NCBI RefSeq assembly: GCF_024205745.1
Contig: NZ_CP073117.1
Location: forward strand, 1,178,001 to 1,242,000
From: Neisseria subflava
GTDB taxonomy: Bacteria; Pseudomonadota; Gammaproteobacteria; Burkholderiales; Neisseriaceae
Direction of reading: 5' to 3'
DNA length: 64,000 bases
Shown: piece by piece, positions 57,545 through 64,000 of the stretch
Position numbering within the stretch: position 1 is the stretch's first letter
How the letters are laid out: each line of letters begins with the position of its first letter
The notes under the pieces: generated by a model
What the model saw: the letters and a program-made list of their open reading frames with translations, nothing else
Told to the model about the DNA's origin: nothing
The model's database searches: none
Program-made: the position numbers and the translations under genes

Positions 57545-57976
57545 TTATCGTTTCAAAGCCAAAGTCAATACGCCTGCGGTTACCAAGCCTAAACCTACCC
57601 ACTCCTGCGTGCTTGGGCGTTCGTCTAAGAAAACGACAGCCATCAGAGCGACTAAGACCAGGCTGAATTTATCGACGGGTGCAACTTGCGAGGCGTTGCC
57701 CAGTTGCAGGGCTTTGAAGTAGGCGAGCCAAGAGGCGCCGGTGGCGAGGCCGGATAGGATGAGGAATGTCCAGTTGCGGCCGGTAAAGCCGTTCACGCCC
57801 TGCCATTTGCCGGTGTAGGTTAAAAACAGTACCAAAGCGGCGAGGATGACCAAGGTGCGGATAAAGGTGGCGAAATCCGAATCTATGCCCTGCAAACCCA
57901 TTTTGGCAAAAATGGCAGTCAATGAGGCGAAGCCTGCCGATGCCAATGCCCAAAACAGCCATGCGTTGCTGCTCAT
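57545..57976 (-). CDS. EamA-family small transporter
   Basis: A 143-residue inner-membrane protein with five hydrophobic segments, the size of a single EamA repeat. Most family members have two repeats (about 300 residues), so this acts as a half-size unit, probably a dimer. Motifs include FAKMGLQGIDSDFATFIRT near the start and DERPSTQEWVGLGLVTAGV near the end. The substrate is unknown. It is divergent from fhs and convergent with potD. Confidence 0.85.
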   Translation of the reverse strand: MSSNAWLFWALASAGFASLTAIFAKMGLQGIDSDFATFIRTLVILAALVLFLTYTGKWQGVNGFTGRNWTFLILSGLATGASWLAYFKALQLGNASQVAPVDKFSLVLVALMAVVFLDERPSTQEWVGLGLVTAGVLTLALKR

Positions 57977-58067
57977 GTTTTATTCCTTTGTTTCAAATTG
58001 TTGACAATATGAATCCGCTTGTTGAGGAAATATCAAAATTTTCACTGCGGTTTGTCTTTGGAAAACG

Positions 58068-58073
58068 CTATAA
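58068..58073 (+). promoter_or_regulatory. probable -10 element of fhs
   Basis: A perfect TATAAT lies 82 bases before fhs. No good -35 matches at 17 bases. A DUS lies between it and the gene. Confidence 0.4.
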
Positions 58074-58155
58074 TAGAACTAATATTCTTTTTCTTCCAGC
58101 TGTCTTTAATGGTATTGTTTCAGACGGCCTTTCCCTCTCTCAATAAAGGAAAATC

Positions 58156-59832
58156 ATGAGCTTCAAAACCGATGCTGAAATTGCCCAGTCTTCCACCATG
58201 CGCCCGATTGGTGAAATTGCCGCCAAGCTGGGTTTGAACGTTGACAACATCGAGCCCTATGGTCACTACAAAGCTAAAATCAACCCTGCCGAAGCGTTCA
58301 AACTGCCGCAAAAACAAGGCCGTCTGATTTTGGTTACCGCCATCAACCCGACTCCGGCGGGCGAAGGTAAAACCACTGTAACCATCGGTTTGGCGGACGC
58401 GTTGCGCCATATCGGCAAAGACTCGGTTATCGCCCTGCGCGAGCCTTCTTTGGGTCCGGTGTTTGGTGTTAAAGGCGGTGCGGCAGGCGGCGGCTATGCT
58501 CAAGTTTTGCCGATGGAAGACATCAACCTGCACTTTACTGGAGACTTCCATGCCATCGGCGCGGCGAATAACTTGCTCGCCGCCATGCTCGACAACCACA
58601 TCTACCAAGGCAACGAGTTGAACATCGATCCGAAACGCGTGCTGTGGCGTCGCGTGGTCGATATGAACGACCGTCAGTTGCGCAACATCATCGACGGCAT
58701 GGGCAAACCTGTTGACGGCGTGATGCGTCCCGACGGTTTTGACATTACCGTTGCGTCCGAAGTGATGGCGGTATTCTGTCTTGCTAAAGACATCAGCGAT
58801 TTAAAAGAGCGTTTGGGCAACATCCTCGTCGCCTACGCCAAAGACGGCAGCCCCGTTTACGCCAAAGATTTGAAAGCGAATGGCGCGATGGCGGCATTGC
58901 TCAAAGATGCGATTAAGCCTAACTTGGTGCAAACCATCGAAGGTACGCCGGCCTTTGTACACGGCGGCCCGTTCGCCAACATCGCCCACGGCTGCAACTC
59001 CGTTACCGCCACCCGACTGGCGAAACACCTTGCCGATTACGCCGTAACCGAAGCAGGCTTCGGCGCGGATTTGGGTGCGGAAAAATTCTGCGACATCAAA
59101 TGCCGTCTGGCAGATTTGAAACCTGATGCGGCTGTCGTTGTCGCCACTGTCCGCGCGTTGAAATACAACGGCGGCGTAGAACGTGCCAACCTCGGCGAAG
59201 AAAACCTCGACGCTTTGGCAAAAGGTCTGCCTAATCTCTTGAAACACATTTCCAATCTGAAAAACGTATTCGGCCTGCCTGTGGTGGTTGCCATCAACCG
59301 CTTCGTATCCGACTCTGATGCCGAGTTGGCTATGATTGAAAAAGCTTGCGCGGAACACGGCGTTGAAGTTTCTTTGACTGAAGTATGGGGCAAAGGCGGC
59401 GCAGGTGGTGCAGACTTGGCGCACAAAGTTGTCAACGCCATCGAAAATCAACCGAATAACTTTGGCTTTGCCTACGATGTTGAGTTGAGCATTAAAGACA
59501 AAATCCGTGCGATTGCTCAAAAAGTGTACGGCGCGGAAGATGTTGATTTCAGCGCGGAAGCGTCTGCCGAAATCGCTTCACTGGAAAAACTGGGCTTGGA
59601 CAAAATGCCGGTCTGCATGGCGAAAACCCAATATTCTTTGAGCGACAACGCCAAACTTTTGGGCTGCCCCGAAGGCTTCCGCATTACCGTACGCGGCATT
59701 ACCGTTTCTTCCGGTGCAGGCTTCATCGTTGCATTGTGCGGCAATATGATGAAAATGCCGGGTCTGCCGAAAGTTCCGGCTGCCGAGAAAATCGATGTGG
59801 ACGCAGAAGGAGTGATTCACGGCTTGTTCTGA
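58156..59832 (+). CDS. fhs: formate-tetrahydrofolate ligase
   Basis: Makes 10-formyl-THF from formate, THF and ATP for one-carbon metabolism. At 558 residues it matches the normal size. The P-loop is [14 protein letters not shown], followed by [23 protein letters not shown], and the C-terminal [17 protein letters not shown] is also typical. It is a monocistronic gene with its own promoter and a DUS terminator. Confidence 0.97.
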   Translation: MSFKTDAEIAQSSTMRPIGEIAAKLGLNVDNIEPYGHYKAKINPAEAFKLPQKQGRLILVTAINPTPAGEGKTTVTIGLADALRHIGKDSVIALREPSLGPVFGVKGGAAGGGYAQVLPMEDINLHFTGDFHAIGAANNLLAAMLDNHIYQGNELNIDPKRVLWRRVVDMNDRQLRNIIDGMGKPVDGVMRPDGFDITVASEVMAVFCLAKDISDLKERLGNILVAYAKDGSPVYAKDLKANGAMAALLKDAIKPNLVQTIEGTPAFVHGGPFANIAHGCNSVTATRLAKHLADYAVTEAGFGADLGAEKFCDIKCRLADLKPDAAVVVATVRALKYNGGVERANLGEENLDALAKGLPNLLKHISNLKNVFGLPVVVAINRFVSDSDAELAMIEKACAEHGVEVSLTEVWGKGGAGGADLAHKVVNAIENQPNNFGFAYDVELSIKDKIRAIAQKVYGAEDVDFSAEASAEIASLEKLGLDKMPVCMAKTQYSLSDNAKLLGCPEGFRITVRGITVSSGAGFIVALCGNMMKMPGLPKVPAAEKIDVDAEGVIHGLF

Positions 59833-59855
59833 TTTAGATTGATATTGAAATAGAT

Positions 59856-59892
59856 AAAGGCCGTCTGAAACCGAGGTTTCAGACGGCCTTTT
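59856..59892. terminator. DUS inverted-repeat terminator after fhs
   Basis: A 16-bp-range stem across 59856-59890 with T-rich flank, between convergent fhs and the glycosyltransferase gene. Confidence 0.8.
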
Positions 59893-59897
59893 ATGAT

Positions 59898-60827
59898 TTA
59901 AGTGAATTTCAACCGGCTTTTTAAGAAATTGAAGAACTGGTCTATCATACCGAACAACGTATTGCGGTCTTCGCCAAACAAAGAGATGCTGCGGTCTTTG
60001 CTGATTCTGTCATAAGCGGCAAAAATGGTTTTCAGTTCTTCGGTGGTTAAACGCAGTTGCTTTTCATGCAAGATTCGACTTAAGAGAGTGACTTCTACTG
60101 GGTTTAATTCAGGGAAAAGGTGGCTGAACCATAATTCCATGGTGTATTGGACGGATCTGTTGATTTTGTCTCTTTTTTTGCTTTCTTGAGCGGTGTGTAT
60201 CCTGTAAGACAATAAAGGCTCGGGCAGGTTGGCAAAGGTTTTTCCATGTAGGGCGCATTGCACCCACATATGGAAATCGGGCGCAGTTTCTGTCGCGGTG
60301 TAGTTTATCCCGAGGTTTTTAATACTGTCGTGCCGCCACATGGTTGTGGGGTTGAACATGTTTTGGGCGGCAAAGGAGAGAAAGGCTTTAATGTCTTTGT
60401 CGAGCAGGGGGAGGTCGCTTAAAACGGGTTCTCTTCCGGTTTGGTCGTTGAAAAAGATGGTGGCTTGGCTGCCGACAATATCGATTTCGGGATGGCTGTC
60501 TAAAAACTGAATCTGTTTTTCAAAACGATCCAAGGCGCAAATATCGTCCGCGTCCATTCGTGCCACATATTCGACCTCTACGTCTTTGAGCATATCCATG
60601 GCAAATTGGCAGGCAAACGGCTCGCCCTTATTTTCCGGAAGATGGAAAACCTGTAAACGTGAATCTTTGGCTGTGTAAGCCTCGAGGATTTCGCCGGTTT
60701 TGTCTGTTGAAGCATCGTTGATGGCGATGACGAAAAAGTCGCGGAATGTTTGATTCAATACCGAATCCAAGCATTCGGGCAAATAAGCTTCGGCACAATA
60801 GGCCGGCAGAATAACGGCGAGTTTCAT
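59898..60827 (-). CDS. family 2 glycosyltransferase
   Basis: A 309-residue inverting glycosyltransferase with the GT-A fold. The N-terminal nucleotide-sugar domain reads VILPAYCAEAYLPECLDSVL, then NDASTDKTGEIL, with the metal-binding DxD motif in ARMDADD (about residue 93). No membrane segment is visible, so it is cytoplasmic or peripheral. In Neisseria, such enzymes act in lipooligosaccharide, capsule or pilin glycosylation; neighbours do not decide which. No homopolymer tract of the phase-variable kind is seen. Confidence 0.88.
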   Translation of the reverse strand: MKLAVILPAYCAEAYLPECLDSVLNQTFRDFFVIAINDASTDKTGEILEAYTAKDSRLQVFHLPENKGEPFACQFAMDMLKDVEVEYVARMDADDICALDRFEKQIQFLDSHPEIDIVGSQATIFFNDQTGREPVLSDLPLLDKDIKAFLSFAAQNMFNPTTMWRHDSIKNLGINYTATETAPDFHMWVQCALHGKTFANLPEPLLSYRIHTAQESKKRDKINRSVQYTMELWFSHLFPELNPVEVTLLSRILHEKQLRLTTEELKTIFAAYDRISKDRSISLFGEDRNTLFGMIDQFFNFLKSRLKFT

Positions 60828-60892
60828 GTTTGCTTTCGATGTGTTTTGATGTGTGGTCGGTGGAAGATTTTACTATAAATTTCTCAAAAACT

Positions 60893-60934
60893 AAGGCCGT
60901 CTGAAACCTTATTGCCAAGTTTTTAGACGGCCTT
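60893..60934. terminator. inverted repeat with one degenerate DUS arm
   Basis: AAGGCCGTCTGAAA (60893-60906) pairs with TTTTAGACGGCCTT-type sequence (60920-60933), where the second DUS has C to T at one position. Confidence 0.7.
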
Positions 60935-60955
60935 AGTGTGAATCCGATATACGGA

Positions 60956-62020
60956 TTATTTAACGATTTGGTTCAATTCGCCTTTGGCGTATTTGGTTGC
61001 CATTTTTTCCAAAGAAATCGGTTTGATTTTGTCTGCTTGGCCTTCGCAACCGAATGCGAGGTAGCGGTCAAGACAGATTTGTTTCATGGCTTCGACGGTT
61101 TTGCTCAAGTATTTGCGCGGGTCGAATTCGGATGGGTTTTCTGCCATGAAGCGGCGGATGGCACCGGTAGAGGCGAGGCGCAAGTCGGTGTCGATGTTGA
61201 CTTTGCGCACGCCGTGTTTGATGCCTTCGACGATTTCTTCAACCGGTACGCCGTAGGTTTCACCGATTTTGCCGCCGTGTTCGTTGATGACTTTCAGCCA
61301 TTCTTGCGGAACGGAGCTGGAGCCGTGCATCACGATGTGGGTATTAGGCAGGGCTTGGTGGATTTCTTTGATACGGTCGATACGCAATACATCGCCTGTG
61401 GGCGGACGGGTGAATTTGTATGCGCCGTGGCTGGTGCCGACGGCAATAGCCAATGCGTCAACGCCGGTATCTTTAACGAAACGTACGGCATCTTCGACGC
61501 TGGTCAGCATTTGGTCGTGGGAAAGTTTGCCCACTGCGCCTACGCCGTCTTCTTCGCCGGCTTCGCCGGTTTCGAGGTTGCCCAATACGCCGATTTCACC
61601 TTCAACAGACACGCCGCAAGCGTGGGAGAAGTTAACCACGGTACGGGTGGCGTTGACGTTGTATTCGTAGGTGGACGGAGTTTTGCCGTCTTCCATCAGC
61701 GAGCCGTCCATCATCACGGAGGAGAAACCCAGTTGGATAGAGCGTTGGCACACATCAGGAGATGCGCCGTGGTCTTGGTGCATCACAACGGGGATGTGCG
61801 GGAATTCTTCGACTGCGGCCAAAATCAGATGGCGTAGGAATGGGGCACCTGCGTATTTGCGTGCGCCTGCGGATGCTTGAACGATAACGGGGGCGTTGAC
61901 TTGGTCGGCCGCCTCCATGATGGCGCGCATCTGTTCGAGGTTGTTAACGTTGAATGCGGGCAGACCGTAGCTGTTTTCGGCAGCATGGTCCAATAATTGG
62001 CGCATGGATACGAGTGCCAT
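60956..62020 (-). CDS. fba: class II fructose-1,6-bisphosphate aldolase
   Basis: Zinc-dependent aldol cleavage of fructose-1,6-bisphosphate in glycolysis and its reverse in gluconeogenesis. It has 354 residues. The zinc-ligand motif is [13 protein letters not shown], and the phosphate-binding loops include GTSHGAYKF and [11 protein letters not shown]. In meningococci the enzyme is also reported on the cell surface as an adhesin; no signal is present in the sequence. AGGAG-type sequence precedes the start. Confidence 0.97.
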   Translation of the reverse strand: MALVSMRQLLDHAAENSYGLPAFNVNNLEQMRAIMEAADQVNAPVIVQASAGARKYAGAPFLRHLILAAVEEFPHIPVVMHQDHGASPDVCQRSIQLGFSSVMMDGSLMEDGKTPSTYEYNVNATRTVVNFSHACGVSVEGEIGVLGNLETGEAGEEDGVGAVGKLSHDQMLTSVEDAVRFVKDTGVDALAIAVGTSHGAYKFTRPPTGDVLRIDRIKEIHQALPNTHIVMHGSSSVPQEWLKVINEHGGKIGETYGVPVEEIVEGIKHGVRKVNIDTDLRLASTGAIRRFMAENPSEFDPRKYLSKTVEAMKQICLDRYLAFGCEGQADKIKPISLEKMATKYAKGELNQIVK

Positions 62021-62170
62021 GAGGAGCTCCTGAAGTAGTGAAGGGTAAATTTATCCGATAAATTATAATGTTTTTTGAAATGAAAAACTACAAGCTGCTA
62101 CATTGTTTTTATATATTAACGAACAGGGTCTCGGTTTATAATGGCGTGGTATTGAAAACGGGTGTGCAAA

Positions 62171-62599
62171 ATGGATAGGATTTCGGTGGCCGAGTGTGAT
62201 AAGCCTTTGTTTCAGACGGCCTTGACGGTGCAGGTGGGAGATGTGAACTATGGCGGTCATCTGGCGAACGATGCGGTGTTGCGTTTGTGCCATGAAGTGA
62301 GGATGCGTTGGCTGGCGAAGCTGGGTTGGAGTGAAATGGACGCCGGAGGGGCAGGCCTGATTATGGCGGATGCGGCGGTGCAGTATTTGGCGCAAGGCCA
62401 TCATGGCGATGAGCTGTCGGTGGAAATGGGAGCGTCGGGCGTGGCCGGTGTGGGCTTTTCTTTGCTGTACCGTATCCGCAGGATTTCAGACGGCCTTGTG
62501 CTGGCGAAAGTGCAGACAGGCATGGTGTGTTTCGATTATGGCAAACAGCGCGTCTGCCGTTTGCCTTCGGCATTGAAAACGGTATTGGAGGCCGTCTGA
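62171..62599 (+). CDS. acyl-CoA thioesterase, hot-dog fold
   Basis: A 142-residue 4HBT-type thioesterase. ATG 62171 is preferred over the GTG at 62162. Motif [23 protein letters not shown] is typical of the family, with Asp and His near the active site. Two DUS lie in the coding region, and the stop codon TGA is part of a third at the end (62590-62600). xerC starts one base after that stop, so the two are coupled. The natural substrate is unknown. Confidence 0.85.
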   Translation: MDRISVAECDKPLFQTALTVQVGDVNYGGHLANDAVLRLCHEVRMRWLAKLGWSEMDAGGAGLIMADAAVQYLAQGHHGDELSVEMGASGVAGVGFSLLYRIRRISDGLVLAKVQTGMVCFDYGKQRVCRLPSALKTVLEAV

Positions 62600-62600
62600 A

Positions 62601-63497
62601 ATGGCGGAATCAAACAATTTTGCGCTCCATTTTGAACGCTATCTGAAAACCTTGCTGCAACAAGGCAAGTCGGAACATACCGTTTCCGCTTATCGGCGCG
62701 ATTTGAGTGAGTTGATGCGCCTGTTGCCCGATAATCTTGAAAACGGCCTGCCGACGCGCCGTGATTTTGTGGCGGTATTGAAAAAGCTGTCGCAAAAGGG
62801 CTTGAGCGAAAGCAGCTTGGCGCGGAAATTGTCGGTGTGGCGGCAGTATTGCAGTTGGCTGGTGCAGACAGAAGTCATGGAAAGCGACCCGACATTTAAT
62901 ATGAAAGCGCCGCGCCTGCCCGAACGCCTGCCCAAAGCGCTGCCGCAAGAACCTTTAAACTATATCCTTGACCATGCGCCTGTTGATGACGAGTTGGACG
63001 TGCGCGATAAGGCCATGTTTGAATTGATGTATGGCAGCGGTTTGCGCTTGAGCGAGATACAAGGTTTGAATCTGGACGGTATCGTTTTGGACGAAGGCTG
63101 GGTCAGTGTGAAGGGTAAAGGCGGCAAGCAGCGGCAAGTGCCTTTGGTGGCTAAAAGCATTGCGGCATTGCGTGATTATCTGGCAGTGCGTATTGCCAAA
63201 GTGGGCGAGCAGGCCTTGTTCACCAATAAGAACGGCGGCAGGCTGGGGCAACGTCAAATCCAAAAACGCCTGCAGGCGTGGGCGGTGCGCGTGGGCAGTG
63301 CCAGCCATATCTCGCCGCACATGATGCGCCACAGCTATGCAACCCATCTTTTGCAGGCATCGGGCGATATCCGCGCTGTGCAGGAATTGTTGGGACACAG
63401 CAATCTTTCCGCTACGCAAGTTTATACCAAGCTGGATTTCGACCATTTGGCGCGCGTTTATGATGAAGCGCACCCAAGGGCGAAACGGAAAAAATGA
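62601..63497 (+). CDS. xerC: tyrosine recombinase XerC
   Basis: Works with XerD at the dif site to resolve chromosome dimers. The 298-residue protein has an N-terminal SAM-like core-binding domain and a catalytic domain with Arg in GSGLRLSEI, Lys in [12 protein letters not shown], HxxR in [12 protein letters not shown], His in LLGHSNLS and nucleophile Tyr in VYTKLDF. The [21 protein letters not shown] end fits XerC rather than XerD. It starts one base after the thioesterase stop within a shared DUS and has no clear ribosome site of its own. Confidence 0.95.
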   Translation: MAESNNFALHFERYLKTLLQQGKSEHTVSAYRRDLSELMRLLPDNLENGLPTRRDFVAVLKKLSQKGLSESSLARKLSVWRQYCSWLVQTEVMESDPTFNMKAPRLPERLPKALPQEPLNYILDHAPVDDELDVRDKAMFELMYGSGLRLSEIQGLNLDGIVLDEGWVSVKGKGGKQRQVPLVAKSIAALRDYLAVRIAKVGEQALFTNKNGGRLGQRQIQKRLQAWAVRVGSASHISPHMMRHSYATHLLQASGDIRAVQELLGHSNLSATQVYTKLDFDHLARVYDEAHPRAKRKK

Positions 63498-63510
63498 TTT
63501 TGTTTGAGTC

Positions 63511-63550
63511 AGGCCGTCTGAAAGAATGTTTTCAGACGGCCTGATGTTTT
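63511..63550 (+). terminator. DUS inverted-repeat terminator after xerC
   Basis: 13-bp arms (63511-63523 with 63530-63542) followed by T-rich sequence. Confidence 0.8.
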
Positions 63551-63848
63551 ATGGATAAAAATACAGATGGTTTGAAACCATTTGAATTTTTATCGGTCTG
63601 ATGAGGTTTCAATATTGGTCTGATGTGCGGATGGCATAAAGATTGTAAGAGACGATGGCTTTTGCAATACCGTTTATCTTTTCAGACGACCGCTTGTTTG
63701 ATAATATTAGTAATGAGAGCTAATATCATATTATGATATGCAGCCTTTAAAACAGCAGGTCTATAAACTTTCTATATAAGCATTAATGCTTATTTTGACT
63801 GTAAAACGACTTGCAAACGGGAATTGTTGCTATTAACATAACGGAATT
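63551..63848. other. regulatory region upstream of tonB
   Basis: No gene seen. It holds a mucDUS-like site (near 63680-63692), a Fur-like box (63700-63718) and a perfect palindrome (63723-63739). A small ATGGTTT/AAACCAT palindrome lies near 63568-63582. Confidence 0.4.
63700..63739 (+). promoter_or_regulatory. Fur-like box and 17-bp palindrome upstream of tonB
   Basis: GATAATATTAGTAATGAGA (63700-63718) begins with the exact first six bases of the Fur consensus. Adjacent is a perfect palindrome of ATATCATA, T, TATGATAT (63723-63739). Both lie 110-150 bases before tonB, which is usually iron-regulated. Confidence 0.5.
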
Positions 63849-64000
63849 ATGGATAAAAAACGAATTTTAACTCCAGCCGTCGTGACTTCCGTTGCGTTGA
63901 TTCACGTCGGCTTGGTTGCACTTTTATGGCACGCGCACAAACCGCCTCCTGTCGAAATGGCGAATATTGAATTTGTCGATTTGGGCGATTTCGGCGGTGG
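63849..64000 (+). CDS. tonB: energy transducer TonB (5' end only)
   Basis: Links the ExbB-ExbD proton motor to outer-membrane receptors such as the two siderophore receptors in this window. Only 50 complete codons are present before the window ends. They begin MDKKRILTPAVVTSVALIHV, with the N-terminal membrane helix (about 9-27) carrying the conserved His of the TonB Ser-His motif region, then a Pro-containing stretch. The FVDLGDFGGG sequence matches neisserial TonB. exbB and exbD are expected just outside the window. Confidence 0.9.
   Translation, partial: MDKKRILTPAVVTSVALIHVGLVALLWHAHKPPPVEMANIEFVDLGDFGG

Overview
The window is a 64 kb chromosomal segment of a commensal Neisseria. The 12-mer AGGCCGTCTGAA (the AG-DUS dialect of the neisserial DNA uptake sequence) occurs dozens of times, alone or as inverted pairs at gene ends. 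The ATGCCGTCTGAA form of meningococcus and gonococcus is rare. Together with an intact rpoN (degenerate in the pathogens) and a PilS/PilR pair, this points to the N. subflava/flavescens/mucosa part of the genus. The species is an inference from the sequence alone.

Layout. 1-5.3 kb: carB (3' end outside the window) and carA, split by about 1.6 kb holding an AT-rich unknown gene and a near-perfect tandem duplication of a SemiSWEET gene. 5.6-9.1 kb: a pilC/pilY1 adhesin gene broken by a one-base frameshift in an A6 run. 9.3-12.4 kb: algR-type regulator, gluQRS, transaldolase. 12.5-17.9 kb: the Kdo/LPS-transport and sigma-54 cluster kdsD-kdsC-lptC-lptA-lptB-rpoN-hpf. 18-21.7 kb: ampG, then an AT-rich stretch without DUS carrying a double-glycine bacteriocin-like gene with a small membrane protein gene, and two tandem Pasteurellaceae-like ferritins followed by a Haemophilus uptake-signal core. 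21.7-28.7 kb: pgi, a LacI regulator, a sugar MFS transporter, parC. 28.8-32 kb: pilS-pilR. 32-40.7 kb: rsmJ, gpmA, dsbC-like, priA, a zinc-ribbon membrane protein, erpA, an S24-type repressor divergent from a small secreted protein, argC. 41-48 kb: a candidate sRNA, an SbmA/BacA-like ABC transporter, two TonB-dependent siderophore receptors and a second candidate sRNA. 48.3-63.5 kb: mostly housekeeping genes (serB, lpxH, PIG-L deacetylase, aspS, DUF502, pldA, rpsT, potD, EamA, fhs, glycosyltransferase, fba, thioesterase, xerC). The window ends in the first 51 codons of tonB.

How the parts fit. RpoN, PilS and PilR form a complete sigma-54 circuit that in commensal Neisseria can drive pilin transcription; the PilC gene of the same pilus system is here frameshifted. 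Iron is a second theme: two siderophore receptors, tonB with a Fur-like upstream element, and acquired ferritins with a Fur-like promoter. The most interesting parts are the compact bacteriocin/immunity-like operon, the ferritin island carrying another family's uptake signal, a possible arginine-sensing attenuator before carA, an operator cluster between the S24 repressor and a secreted protein, and two promoter-hairpin-terminator units that look like sRNA genes. No rRNA, tRNA, CRISPR array or intact insertion sequence was recognised.
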